Below, in pieces: positions 48,163 to 57,900 of a DNA stretch of 64,000 nt. The stretch is taken from contig JADKKC010000066.1 of assembly GCA_016720685.1 (NCBI GenBank), positions 103,501-167,500 of the forward strand. The letters run 5' to 3'. The position numbers were made by a program, and so were the translations under genes. Within the stretch, counting starts at the first letter, position 1, and every line of letters begins with the position of its first letter. Source of the DNA: Zoogloea sp. (lineage in GTDB: Bacteria > Pseudomonadota > Gammaproteobacteria > Burkholderiales > Rhodocyclaceae). A model generated the notes under the pieces. The model did no database searches. It saw only the letters and a program-made list of their open reading frames with translations, and was not told where the DNA came from.

Positions 48163-48863
48163 CGACACAAGGGCGCAAGGGCGTGGCGGCAGTCTGGGCA
48201 CGACTACTTGTGTTCGGCATTGCCGCGGTCGCGCTGCGGACCAGCCCCGCGATAGCCGAAGCCCAACCACAAGCGAGCGCCGGACAGGCATCTGCAAGCC
48301 GCATCGTGCCGATCTCCCTGCCCCCGGCACCGGCTTTTGACGAAAAACCCCTTGGTTTGAAGGACTGTCGGGGCGCGCTGCAATATACGCAGAACAAAGT
48401 GCTGGTGTTCTGCCATGCCCCCCGTCAGGATCGGCGCGGCAATTTCGGCTTGCGCCTTGTGCTGGTGCAAGGTTCAGCGCCCGGCGCGCGCATCGTGTAC
48501 AGCGCACCGACAGGTGGCGGAGACGCCTATTCGGCAAAGCCGACGGTCTTCGATCTCGGCACGCCATCACAGGCGCGGGTCATCCTGCTCGATCATGGCG
48601 CCGAATTTCATTATGGAACCCAGGTATTCTTCATCGCCCCGGATGCCACCCCGCGGCTGGCGGGGCAGATCGACTGGTTCACCGAGGACGATGGGCAGCT
48701 GGCAAGCCCGACCCCCCACGCCACGCTGACGGTGGCAGGCAATAAAATCCTGATCGGCTTCGATCGAAAGTTGTTCAAGCCCAAGCGTGACGGTTCGGCG
48801 GGGCCGGAGCGCAGCGTCCACTTCTCCTACGACGCCGCGAAGCGCCATTGGCGCCAATTCTGA
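48159..48863 (+). CDS. Exported hypothetical protein, candidate immunity partner of the M23 peptidase
   Basis: A 234-residue protein with an N-terminal signal/anchor (LLVFGIAAVALRTSPAIAEA) and a beta-rich body (VLVFCHAPRQDRRGNFGLRL, VILLDHGAEFHYGTQVFFIA). Two conserved-looking Cys occur (in LKDCRGAL and VFCHAP). I do not recognise the family. Its translational coupling to the peptidase gene and its periplasmic location suggest that it blocks or modulates the peptidase. Confidence 0.55.
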   Translation: MTTQGRKGVAAVWARLLVFGIAAVALRTSPAIAEAQPQASAGQASASRIVPISLPPAPAFDEKPLGLKDCRGALQYTQNKVLVFCHAPRQDRRGNFGLRLVLVQGSAPGARIVYSAPTGGGDAYSAKPTVFDLGTPSQARVILLDHGAEFHYGTQVFFIAPDATPRLAGQIDWFTEDDGQLASPTPHATLTVAGNKILIGFDRKLFKPKRDGSAGPERSVHFSYDAAKRHWRQF

Positions 48864-48929
48864 GCCTCAGAGCGTTCCGCGCAAAACGGCAAGCTGATGC
48901 CGAATCGCCTCGACGTCCCCTCTGCGCGC

Positions 48930-49060
48930 CCCTGCCCGGCTCGTTTTCCGCATCGGGTTGCACGATCGGCAGCGTGAGGGTGAAGGTCGTGCCCTTGCCG
49001 CGATCGCGTGCGCCTCGATACCGTTGGTGGCCTTGAGCCGCCGGCGGGCAGGCCGCAAAG
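48930..49060 (-). pseudogene. Remnant of a sensor histidine kinase C-terminus
   Basis: On the minus strand a short stretch reads GKGTTFTLTLPIVQ (about 48960-49003), the end of a HATPase domain. Just upstream ATNGIEAHA is in a different frame, so an indel separates them. No kinase core (N, G1, G2 boxes) remains in the window. It looks like the last trace of a kinase gene that once lay next to nirJ, cut off at the nir promoter. Confidence 0.55.
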
Positions 49061-49100
49061 GCGCCGCGCCTCATGCGGTCTCGGCCAAGCGGCGGCCAGG

Positions 49101-49114
49101 TTGATACCCATCAA
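49101..49114 (+). promoter_or_regulatory. Perfect FNR/DNR-type operator upstream of nirJ
   Basis: TTGATACCCATCAA matches the FNR/ANR/DNR consensus TTGAT-N4-ATCAA at all ten defined positions. Its centre is about 65 bases before the nirJ ATG (49172), a normal activator position when a short leader is allowed. A DNR-like regulator gene is at 52742-53434, so control by oxygen limitation/NO is expected. Confidence 0.85.
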
Positions 49115-49171
49115 GGCCACAGGCGCCCGGTGACGACGACAATCCCCCAACATCATCCGGAAGGGCAGTCC

Positions 49172-50365
49172 ATGTTCCGCATTTCCAGCTACATCCGCGA
49201 AATCGCCGCGCCCACCCCTATCGGGCCCAAGCGCAATCCGCCCGGGCCGGTGGTGATCTGGAACCTGATCCGGCGCTGCAACCTGACCTGCAAGCACTGC
49301 TACTCGATTTCCGCCGACAAGGATTTTGCCGGTGAGCTGGATACCGCCGAAGTCTTCAAGGTGATGGATGAGCTGAAAGCCTTCCGGGTGCCGGTGCTGA
49401 TCCTCTCCGGCGGCGAGCCGCTGCTCAGGCCCGACATCTTCGAGATTGCCGGGCGGGCCAAGAAAATGGGCTTTTACGTGGGCCTGTCGTCCAACGGCAC
49501 GCTGATCGACGAATCCAACATCGACGCCATCGCCGCCGCCGATTTCGACTACGTGGGCGTCAGCCTCGACGGCATCCGCGAAACCCACGATAAATTCCGC
49601 CGCCTCGACGGCGCCTTCGAGCGCTCGCTGACCGGCCTGCGCCGCTGCCGCGAGCTGGGCGTCAAGGTGGGCGTGCGCTACACCATGACCCAGGACAACG
49701 CCGCCGACCTGCCCGGCGTGCTGCAGCTGGTCGAGGACGAAGGCATCGACCGCTTCTATTTCTCGCACCTCAACTACGCCGGCCGCGGCAACAAGAACCG
49801 CGCCGACGACGCCCGTCACATCCTCACCCGCGAGGCGATGGAACTGCTTTTCGAAACCGCCTGGAACTACGAAGCCCGCGGCCTCACCCGTGATTTCACC
49901 ACCGGCAACAACGACGCCGACGGGCCCTTCTTCCTGCAGTGGGTGCAGCGCCGCTTCCCCGAACGCGCCGCCCACGTCGAAGCCAAGCTGATGCAGTGGG
50001 GCGGCAATTCCAGCGGCGTGAATGTGGCCAACATCGACAACCTGGGCAACGTCCACCCCGACACCATGTGGTGGCACCATAACCTCGGCAACGTGCGCGA
50101 GCGCAAGTTCGGCGACATCTGGACAGATCTCTCCGATCCGCTCATGGCCGGCCTCAAGCAATCGCCGCGGCCGGTCACCGGGCGCTGCGCCAAATGCCGC
50201 TACCTCGCCATGTGCAACGGCAACACCCGCGTGCGCGCCCAGCAACTCACCGACGATCCCTGGCAGGAAGACCCCGGCTGCTACCTCGACAACGCCGAAA
50301 TCGGCGTGGCCGAAGGCGACCGCCTGGAAGTGAAGCCGTGGATACGCCTGGCTCCGGCGGCCTGA
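49172..50365 (+). CDS. nirJ: Heme d1 biosynthesis radical SAM protein NirJ
   Basis: A 397-residue radical SAM protein with the CxxxCxxC cluster at Cys36, Cys40, Cys43 (CNLTCKHC), ILSGGEPLLRPDIF and a C-terminal Cys-rich segment (CAKCRYLAMC ... DPGCY) for a second Fe-S cluster. NirJ removes two propionates in heme d1 assembly for cytochrome cd1 nitrite reductase. ATG 49172 gives the usual start MFRISSYIREI; the longer frame from 49073 would cover the FNR box and is rejected. The structural nirS gene is not in the window. Confidence 0.93.
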   Translation: MFRISSYIREIAAPTPIGPKRNPPGPVVIWNLIRRCNLTCKHCYSISADKDFAGELDTAEVFKVMDELKAFRVPVLILSGGEPLLRPDIFEIAGRAKKMGFYVGLSSNGTLIDESNIDAIAAADFDYVGVSLDGIRETHDKFRRLDGAFERSLTGLRRCRELGVKVGVRYTMTQDNAADLPGVLQLVEDEGIDRFYFSHLNYAGRGNKNRADDARHILTREAMELLFETAWNYEARGLTRDFTTGNNDADGPFFLQWVQRRFPERAAHVEAKLMQWGGNSSGVNVANIDNLGNVHPDTMWWHHNLGNVRERKFGDIWTDLSDPLMAGLKQSPRPVTGRCAKCRYLAMCNGNTRVRAQQLTDDPWQEDPGCYLDNAEIGVAEGDRLEVKPWIRLAPAA

Positions 50366-50385
50366 CGCGTGCAAGGAATCACGCG

Positions 50386-51948
50386 ATGAAACGCCTTTTC
50401 TCCACGCTGGTCCTGTCCGCGCTGGCCCTCGGCAGCCTGAGCGGCGCGGCCCGCGCCGACGCCCCGGCGCTGTTCACCCAGCACTGCGCCAGCTGCCACG
50501 GCGCCAGCCGCCTCGGCGCGATGGGCCCGGCGCTGCTCCCCGAAAGCCTCGAACGCCTCAAGCGCAAGGACGCCGTCGCCACCATCCGCGACGGGCGCGC
50601 CGCCACGCAGATGCCGGCCTTCGGCGCCGTGCTGTCGGCCGCCGACATCGCCGCGCTGGCTGAATGGGTTTATTCGCCCGTCACGCCAGCCCCGAGCTGG
50701 AGCGAGGCCGACATCCGCGCCTCGCGCATCGAGCCCTTCCCGCCCGGCAGCCTGCCCGACGCCCGCCAGGGCGACATCGCCAGGGCCGACCCGATGAACC
50801 TGTTCATCGTTGTCGAAGCGGGCGACCATCACGTGAGCGTGCTCGACGGCGACCGCATGGAACGCATCCACCGCTTCCAGTCCCGCTACGCGCTGCATGG
50901 CGGGCCGAAGTTCACGCCCGACGGACGCTACGTGTTCTTTGCCTCGCGGGACGGCTGGGTGAGCAAGTTCGACATCTGGAACCTGAAAGTCGTCGCCGAG
51001 GTGCGCGCCGGCATCAACACCCGCAACGCCGCCGTATCGAGCGACGGACGCTTCGTGGCGGTAGCCAACTACCTGCCCGGCAACCTCGTCATCTTCGACG
51101 CCGATCTGAAACTGCTCAAGGTGATCAAGGGCGCCAACCTCAAGGGCGACGCCGGTTCGCGCATCTCGGCGGTGTACGACGCCGCCCCGCGCAAGAGCTT
51201 CATCGCCGGCCTCAAGGATCTGCCGGAAGTCTGGGAGATTTCCTACGACCCCGACGCCAAGCCCTTCTTCGACGGCTACGTGCACGACTACAAGATGGGC
51301 GAGGCGATCGCCACGCCGGGCTTTCTCAACCCCCGCCGCACCGTGCTGGACGTGCCGCTGGACGACTTCTTCTTCACCCAGAGCTACGAAAACCTGGTCG
51401 GCGCCAGCCGCGAAGGCCGCGGCCAGGTGGTCAACCTCGACGTGCGCCGCCCCATCGCCGCGCTCGATCTGCCCGGCATGCCGCACCTGGGTTCGGGCAT
51501 TTCATGGCTGCGGGACGGACACCGGGTGGTGGCCAGCACCAACCTCAAGGACGCCCAGGTCAGCGTGATCGACATGCAGAACTGGCAGACCATCGCCACC
51601 ATTCCCACCCTCGGCCCCGGCTTCTTCCTGCGCAGCCACGAGAAAAGCCCCTACGCCTGGGTCGACTCGATGATGAGCCCCACCGCGCGTGACACCCTGC
51701 AGGTGATCGACAAGCAAAAGCTGGCCGTAGTGGCGCAGATTCGCCCCGAACCGGGCAAAACCTTCGCCCACGTGGAATTCGACCGCTACGGCCGTTACGT
51801 GATCGCCAGCCTGATGGAAAAAGAGGGCGCGCTGATCTTCCTGGATGCCAGCACCTTCAAGGAAATCAAGCGACTGCCCGCCAGCAAGCCCATCGGCAAG
51901 TACAACCTGTTCAACAAGATCCAGCGCTCGGAAGGCACCAGCCACTAG
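50386..51948 (+). CDS. nirN: NirN: c-type cytochrome with d1-heme propeller
   Basis: A 520-residue protein with signal peptide (cut near ARA|DAP), a cytochrome c domain (CASCH, Cys34-Cys37-His38) and an eight-bladed d1-type propeller ending with SKPIGKYNLFNK and GTSH. The short N-terminal region and this C-terminus fit NirN (periplasmic dihydro-heme d1 dehydrogenase) rather than NirS, whose tail ends differently. It follows nirJ by 20 bases. NirS is the main alternative and is less likely. Confidence 0.85.
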   Translation: MKRLFSTLVLSALALGSLSGAARADAPALFTQHCASCHGASRLGAMGPALLPESLERLKRKDAVATIRDGRAATQMPAFGAVLSAADIAALAEWVYSPVTPAPSWSEADIRASRIEPFPPGSLPDARQGDIARADPMNLFIVVEAGDHHVSVLDGDRMERIHRFQSRYALHGGPKFTPDGRYVFFASRDGWVSKFDIWNLKVVAEVRAGINTRNAAVSSDGRFVAVANYLPGNLVIFDADLKLLKVIKGANLKGDAGSRISAVYDAAPRKSFIAGLKDLPEVWEISYDPDAKPFFDGYVHDYKMGEAIATPGFLNPRRTVLDVPLDDFFFTQSYENLVGASREGRGQVVNLDVRRPIAALDLPGMPHLGSGISWLRDGHRVVASTNLKDAQVSVIDMQNWQTIATIPTLGPGFFLRSHEKSPYAWVDSMMSPTARDTLQVIDKQKLAVVAQIRPEPGKTFAHVEFDRYGRYVIASLMEKEGALIFLDASTFKEIKRLPASKPIGKYNLFNKIQRSEGTSH

Positions 51949-51970
51949 AACCGGAACAAGGCCGACGGCC

Positions 51971-52327
51971 TCAGCAGCCCAGCGCAATCCGCTTGTCGAT
52001 GTAGGCCCGGCGACGAAGGACGAGCTGCTCGGCGGAGGCCGGCGACTGGGGATGGAGCAGCGCCGCATCCACGCCCTGGATCACCTCCAGCAGCTCGGCG
52101 CAGAGGGCGCCCCTGGCCGTGGCGTCCTCGGTGTCATGCACTTCCAGGCGCTCCGGCGAAACCGCCAGGCCAGCCGGCCCCCTGGCAGGCGCAAGGGTCG
52201 GCTGATAGGGGAAAGGCCCTTCCGTGGCGGGCGTGGCTTCCCAGCCGCCGTTACGGTAGTGGTCGGACCAATAGGCGATTCCCGCCGCCAGTGCCAGGGC
52301 GACCAGCAGGGCAGAACCTTCCTTCAC
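51971..52327 (-). CDS. Small single-helix membrane hypothetical protein
   Basis: A 118-residue protein with an N-terminal hydrophobic helix (SALLVALALAAGIAYW) and a polar body with two Cys (GALCAELL and the C-terminal GC). I do not recognise the family. It lies on the opposite strand between nirN and the DUF2249 gene; good codon use supports it as real. Confidence 0.6.
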   Translation of the reverse strand: MKEGSALLVALALAAGIAYWSDHYRNGGWEATPATEGPFPYQPTLAPARGPAGLAVSPERLEVHDTEDATARGALCAELLEVIQGVDAALLHPQSPASAEQLVLRRRAYIDKRIALGC

Positions 52328-52411
52328 GATGACGTCTCATTCGGCATGGGGCGGAATTTATCACCCATTCCGAACCACCGCATACGACCTGCGCCACATC
52401 GCCGCGCGCCC

Positions 52412-52425
52412 TTGACCCGGCTCAA
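52412..52425 (+). promoter_or_regulatory. Imperfect FNR/DNR-type site upstream of the DUF2249 gene
   Basis: TTGACCCGGCTCAA matches the TTGAT-N4-ATCAA consensus at eight of ten positions. It sits about 80 bases before the DUF2249 start (52499). Proximity to the dnr-like gene and denitrification genes supports a regulatory role. Confidence 0.55.
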
Positions 52426-52498
52426 GGGCGCCGGCCTCTGCTTCGGTCAATCTGGCACGATCCCGACGGCTTCCGCCCAACCACCCGAGACCCTTCCC

Positions 52499-52738
52499 AT
52501 GACCGAAACTTCCGCGCCCGTGATTGTCGATGCCCGCGGCCTGATGCCGCCGGAACCCCTCAACCTGACTCTTGAAGCCCTCGACACCCTGCCGCCTGGC
52601 GGCGAGGTGATCCTGATTCTGTACCGCGAGCCGGGGCCGCTCTACGACATCCTCCGCCGCAATGGCTACACCCATCACACCGAGACCACCCCGGAGGGCG
52701 AATTCCACATCCACATCCGCCACGCAGCGGCGGCCTGA
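52499..52738 (+). CDS. DUF2249 small protein
   Basis: A 79-residue protein with the TusA-like/DUF2249 motif VDARGLMPPEPLNLTLEAL and LYREPGPLYDIL. This family often accompanies denitrification and NO-response genes, sometimes fused to hemerythrin-like domains. Its own function is unknown. The start is the ATG at 52499; the frame upstream is open but runs through the antisense gene. It has an FNR-like site upstream and its stop lies three bases from the stop of the convergent dnr-like gene. Confidence 0.83.
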   Translation: MTETSAPVIVDARGLMPPEPLNLTLEALDTLPPGGEVILILYREPGPLYDILRRNGYTHHTETTPEGEFHIHIRHAAAA

Positions 52739-52741
52739 GCC

Positions 52742-53434
52742 TCAGTCCTGCTCGGCGAGACGGGCTGCGTCGTGGATGACGATATGCTTGCCCTGCACCG
52801 AGATGAGTCCGGAGTCGGAAAGCTCGTGGAAGATCCGCGACAGGGTTTCCGGCGTCAGACTCAGGCGCGACGCAATCACCTGCTTGCTGGTGGGCAGCTC
52901 GACCTCATGGCGGCCGCTCTCTGCGCAGGGCGTACTGCCGGCAAGCTGCAACAGGTAGCCGATGACCCGCTGGGTGGACGAGCGCAGCGCATAGGATTCC
53001 ACGTCGCGCACCATCGAATGCAGGCGGATCGACATGCCCGCCAGCAGCTTGCGGGCAAAGCACGGGTCCTGCTCGATCTGGCCGAACACCGCCGCCGAAC
53101 CGATGTGCAGCAGCAGCGTGTCGGCGAGCGCCTCGCCCAGCACCGGGTAAGGCTGATCGAGAAACATGACCGCCTCGCCGAAGCTTTGCAGCGGCCCGAG
53201 AATTTCAACCACTTTTTCGTTGCCCTGGGCCGACGTGAAAGCCAGTTTTACCTGGCCCCAGACGACCAGGAAGATGCCCTTCGGGTGTTCGCCCCGCTGA
53301 AACAGCCGCTCGCCCTTCTGCAGCCGCTTCTCGCGGGTGGCCGCAGCCATGTGGGCGAGGTCTTCCGGCGACAGGGCGCCAAACAGGGGCATGCGGCTCA
53401 ACAGGCCGGGGATATCGATCTTCTCGGTGCTCAT
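52742..53434 (-). CDS. dnr: Crp/Fnr-family regulator, DNR type
   Basis: A 230-residue regulator: cyclic-nucleotide-like beta roll (FQRGEHPKGIFLVVWGQVKLAF) and a C-terminal helix-turn-helix (TSKQVIASRLSLTPETLSRIF). The recognition helix has the E-x2-S-R pattern of FNR/DNR proteins that bind TTGAT half-sites. The N-terminus lacks the Cys cluster of FNR, so it is of the DNR/NnrR class, thought to sense NO via heme. Start ATG 53434 is preferred over 53485. It is divergent from nnrS. Confidence 0.87.
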   Translation of the reverse strand: MSTEKIDIPGLLSRMPLFGALSPEDLAHMAAATREKRLQKGERLFQRGEHPKGIFLVVWGQVKLAFTSAQGNEKVVEILGPLQSFGEAVMFLDQPYPVLGEALADTLLLHIGSAAVFGQIEQDPCFARKLLAGMSIRLHSMVRDVESYALRSSTQRVIGYLLQLAGSTPCAESGRHEVELPTSKQVIASRLSLTPETLSRIFHELSDSGLISVQGKHIVIHDAARLAEQD

Positions 53435-53525
53435 CGCGCTGACTTTCAATTCCGGCCAAGTGCCAACTGCGCATTTTAACCCCACACGCGTTCATCGCAG
53501 GCATTGCAAAGGCCCTCCCGCCACC

Positions 53526-54800
53526 ATGGAAAAACCCGTCCAGATCCAGCCCCACAGCCGTCCGGAGGCACCATCCCCCGCCGCCCCGCCGCCCCAGTCG
53601 CGCCTGTCCATCCTGTTTGCCGCGCCGCACCGGTCGATGTTCCTGGCTGGCGCCGTACAGGCGCTGCTGGCCTTTGCGCCCTGGGCCTGGGAGCTGCTGG
53701 CCCGCGCCGGCCTCTTTGCCGGCCCCGCCTGGCCGTGGCCCCCCGCCTGGGTCCATGCCCTGTGGGCGGCCTACGGCATCTTTCCGTTCTTCGTCTTCGG
53801 CTTCCTGATGACGGTGATCCCGCGCTGGCAGGGCCTGCCCGACACACTCGGCGGCGCGGCCCGACGGCCCTGGCTGTGCCTCACGGGGGGCTGGCTGATC
53901 TTCGATACGGGCCTGCTGCTGAGCATGACCAGCGTCATGGTGGCAGGGCTTGGCCTGGTGCTCGCCGGCTGGCTGCTGGTGGCGCGCCTGCTCTTGCCGG
54001 CGGCCTTCACGCCGGGCAAGCCACGCCTGCATCCCGGCTCTGCGTGGTGCGCCATCGGTGCGGGCTGCCTCGGCCTGGTCGCGTGGATCATCTTTGCGGT
54101 CAGCGGCAACCCGCTGGCGGCGCGCATCGGCATCTCGATCGGCGTGTGGTGGGTGCTGACGCCCATCTTCATGGTGGTCAGCCACCGCATGATTCCGTTT
54201 TTCTCCAGCTCGGCACTGCCGAAATACGAAGTCGTGCGGCCCGACTGGACACTTCGCGCGCTGCTTGGCGCCAGCGTCATACATGGCGCGCTGGCCATGC
54301 TCGATCTCGCCCACCTGGCCTGGCCGGCCGATCTGCTGGCCGCCGGCACCGCCCTGTGGCTGAGCTGGAAATGGCAGCTGCGGCGCAGTTTCGCAGTGCG
54401 CCTTCTCGCCATGCTGCATCTCGGCTTCGTATGGCTGGGGGTGGGCTGGCTGCTCAGCGGCGTGCAGGGGCTGCTGCACACCGCCGGTATCGCCGCCCTC
54501 GGCCTCGCGCCGCTGCACGCGCTGGCGGTGGGCTACTTCGCGACGATGACGGTGGCCATGGTGTCGCGCGTCACGCTTGGCCACTCCGGCCGTCCGCTGG
54601 TGGCCGACACGCTCACCTGGAGCCTGGCCCTCGGGCTGCACGCGGTGGCCTTCGTCCGCCTCCTGGCCGATTTGCTGCCGGCCGGCCAGGCTTTCATGCT
54701 GGCCCTTGCCGGAGTCGGCTGGCTGGCGGTATTCACGCCCCTGGCCATGCGCGTCGTACCGATCTACCTGAGCCGCCGGGCCGACGGCAAGCCGGGCTAG
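53526..54800 (+). CDS. nnrS: NnrS family heme-copper membrane protein
   Basis: A 424-residue membrane protein with about 12 helices and the NnrS hallmarks FFVFGFLMTVIPRW and SHRMIPFFSSSALP, and GYFATMTVAMVSRVTLGHSG with conserved His near the C-terminal half. NnrS protects against NO and reactive nitrogen; it is regulated with denitrification genes by NnrR/DNR. Start ATG 53526; divergent from the dnr-like gene with 91 bases between starts. Confidence 0.9.
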   Translation: MEKPVQIQPHSRPEAPSPAAPPPQSRLSILFAAPHRSMFLAGAVQALLAFAPWAWELLARAGLFAGPAWPWPPAWVHALWAAYGIFPFFVFGFLMTVIPRWQGLPDTLGGAARRPWLCLTGGWLIFDTGLLLSMTSVMVAGLGLVLAGWLLVARLLLPAAFTPGKPRLHPGSAWCAIGAGCLGLVAWIIFAVSGNPLAARIGISIGVWWVLTPIFMVVSHRMIPFFSSSALPKYEVVRPDWTLRALLGASVIHGALAMLDLAHLAWPADLLAAGTALWLSWKWQLRRSFAVRLLAMLHLGFVWLGVGWLLSGVQGLLHTAGIAALGLAPLHALAVGYFATMTVAMVSRVTLGHSGRPLVADTLTWSLALGLHAVAFVRLLADLLPAGQAFMLALAGVGWLAVFTPLAMRVVPIYLSRRADGKPG

Positions 54801-54973
54801 GCATCCGCGATCAGACGGCCCCAAAACGCTCCGCCAACGGTGGCAACAAGGAAAAATCTCCGCCCCGTATGCGTTTCGCCCGCTTCCCGGCCCTCCGGAT
54901 GGGACTTCCTTCCTTGGCAAGGACATGTGCCGGCGGCACCATCGCGAACAATCGCAAATATTGATAAGCCAGG

Positions 54974-57900
54974 ATGATGTCAGCTCGCCCCACCCAGGAT
55001 TCGTTGCCCCCCGCAGCACACCGTCTGTCGCCCGACAGCACCCTGCTCGACGCACTTTCCTGCCTGCTCACGCAGGGCCTCGCCTCGGTGCCCGTCGGTG
55101 AAGACGGACCGAACCTGAAATTCCTCTCTGCCGACACGCTGCTCGAGGGCTGGCAGGCCGGCCTGCCCGGCACCACGCCGATCTCGCAACTGGAACTCGG
55201 CAGCTCCGCCCCTCCGCCGAGCACGGCGATCGGCACGGAAACCCTGATCAACGGATTGCCGCTGCTGCTGTGGCTGAAAGACCGGAGCGGCCGCTTCCTG
55301 ATCGTCAATCGCAGCTTTGCCGAATCCTGCGGGCAGCCCTCGCCACTGTCCGTCATCGGCAAGACCGACCTGGATGTCTGGCCGACGACGCGGGCCGAAG
55401 CCTACCGGATCGAGGACGCCGAGGTGATCGCCACCGGGCGTCCGAGCACCAGGATCGAACAGATCGACGGCAGCGATGACTCCGCCTCCTGGTTTGAAAC
55501 CTACACGGCTCCGGTACGCGGCCGTGACGGCCAGATTGTCGGCACCCTCGGCTTCTCGTGCGACATCAGCGAGCGCATGCGCGAACACAACGCCGTGCTG
55601 CGCGGCCAGCGGCAGCTGGCCGATGTGCTGGCCACCATCGGCGAAGGCGTCTGGGACCAGGATCTGAACAGCGGTCAGACCAGCCACAACCCACACTGGT
55701 GCACCATGCTGGGCCTGTCTGACACATGGCTCAAACATCCCGGCAACGCCTGGCTGCACCTCATCCACGGCGACGATCGGGCCCGCGTCCGCAGCGCCCT
55801 CCAGGCCTGCCGGACCGGCCAGGGCAGCTACGCCTGCGAATACCGCCTGCGTCACGCCCACGGCCATTACATCTGGGTGCGCGACCGCGGCGACGTGGTC
55901 GAATACGACAAGGACAACCGCCCGCTTCGGATGATCGGCAGCATCGCCGACATCAGCGCCATTCGCAGCACCACCCAGGCCCTGCTCGAAAGCCAGATCC
56001 GCTACCAGCAGGTTTTCGACAGCGTGCGCGAAGTCATCTTCCAGACCGACGCCCGCGGCCGCTGGCAACTGCTCAACCCCGCCTGGACCGAGATCACCGG
56101 CGTTCCGGTGGACGAAGCCATCGGCCAAAGCTTCCTCGACTATCTCCACCCGGACGACCGGGAAGCCCGGCGCGAAGCCCTCAAGCCCCTCGTCGAACGC
56201 ACGCGCGACCACTGCAGCGTCACCCTGCGCGTGCAATGCCGCGACGGCAGCCTGCGCTGGCTAGACCTCTTCGCACGCGCCATCGTCGATCCCGACAACC
56301 AGCTGGTCGGCACCTCAGGCACCCTCAACGACGTCACCACCCGGGTCGCGGCCGAAGACCACCTGCGCCTCACCGCCAGCGTGTTCCGCCATGCCCATGA
56401 AAGCATCATCATCGCCGATCCGGAATCCCACATCCTGGAGGTAAACGACAGCTTCTGTGTGCTCACCGGCTACACCCGTGCCGAAGTCATCGGCAAACAC
56501 AGCCGGCTGCTGCGCTCCGGCCTCCACCCGGCCGAATACTACGAAGAAATGTGGGCCACCCTGGTGCGCGACGGCGTGTGGCAGGGCGAAACCTGGAGCC
56601 GCAAGAAAAACGGCGAGTTCTACGCCCAGCTCGGCAACATCTCGGCGGTGCGCAACGAAGCCGGCCGGACGACCCATTACGTGGGCCTGTTCACCGACAT
56701 CACCGACATCAAGGAAAACCAGCGCCAGCTCGAACACCTGGCCTACCACGACGCCCTCACCCAGCTACCCAACCGCAGCCTGCTCGCCGACCGCATGCAG
56801 ATGTCCCTCGCCCAGGCCGAGCGCAACGGCACCCTGGCGGCCGTCGCCTATCTCGACCTCGATGGCTTCAAGCCGGTGAACGACACCCACGGCCACGACA
56901 TCGGCGACCGCCTGCTGGTGGAAATCGCCCGCCGCCTGCAAGCCTCCACCCGCGCCGGCGACACCGTCGCGCGGATGGGCGGCGACGAGTTCGCGCTGAT
57001 CTACAACGGCCTCGAACACAGCGGCGAATGCGAACAGGTCTTCGACCGCCTGCTCGTCAGCATTGCCGAACCGGTCACGATCGACGGCCACACGCTCAGC
57101 GTCACGGCCAGCATCGGCGTAACCCTCTGCCCCCTCGACGGCTCCGATCCCGACACCCTGTTGCGCCACGCCGACCAGGCCATGTACCTCGCCAAGCAGT
57201 CGGGCCGCAACGCCTTCCAGCTTTTCGACCCGGAACGCGACCGCCGCCTGCGCGCCCATCGCGAAGCCCAGATCCGCATTGAAGCCGCCCTCTACGACGG
57301 CGAACTCGAGCTCCACTACCAGCCCAAGGTGGACGCCCTGACCAGCGCCCTCAACGGCGTCGAGGCCCTGATCCGCTGGAAACACCCGACCCTCGGCCTG
57401 CGCCTGCCCGGCGAATTCCTGCCCACGGTCAGCGAATCGCGCTTCGAAATCGATCTTGGAAACTGGGTGCTCGCCACCGCAGTCGCCCAGCTCGACGCCT
57501 GGCGCACCACCGGCATCACGACCCGGATGAGCGTCAACATCTCGGCCCGCCACCTTGTCCACCCCGACTTCGTGCCCCACCTGCGCAGTGTGCTGGGCGC
57601 CCACCCCGAGCTCGACCCGAGCCTGCTGCAACTCGAAGTGCTCGAATCCACCACCCTCGGTGACCTGACCTTCATCGCCAAGATCATGGCCGCCTGCAAC
57701 GAGCTGGGCGTCAGCTTCGCCATCGACGACTTCGGCACCGGCTATGGCGCGATGAGCAGCCTGCGCCGCCTGCCCGTGCGCAGCATCAAGATCGACCGCT
57801 CGATCGTCCACAACATGCTCGACGACGCCGACGATCTCGCCACCGTGCAAAGCATGATCGGCCTGGCCGCCGCCTTCCACCGGGAAATCATCGCCGGAGG

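Noticed and set aside
49073..49171. N-terminal extension of nirJ from an upstream ATG
   Set aside because: It would place the FNR box inside the coding region, and the extension has no homology-like features; MFRISSYIREI at 49172 is the normal start.
50386..51948. Assignment as nirS (cytochrome cd1 nitrite reductase)
   Set aside because: The N-terminal region before CASCH is too short and the C-terminal GKYNLFNK...GTSH tail fits NirN; neighbours are biosynthesis genes.
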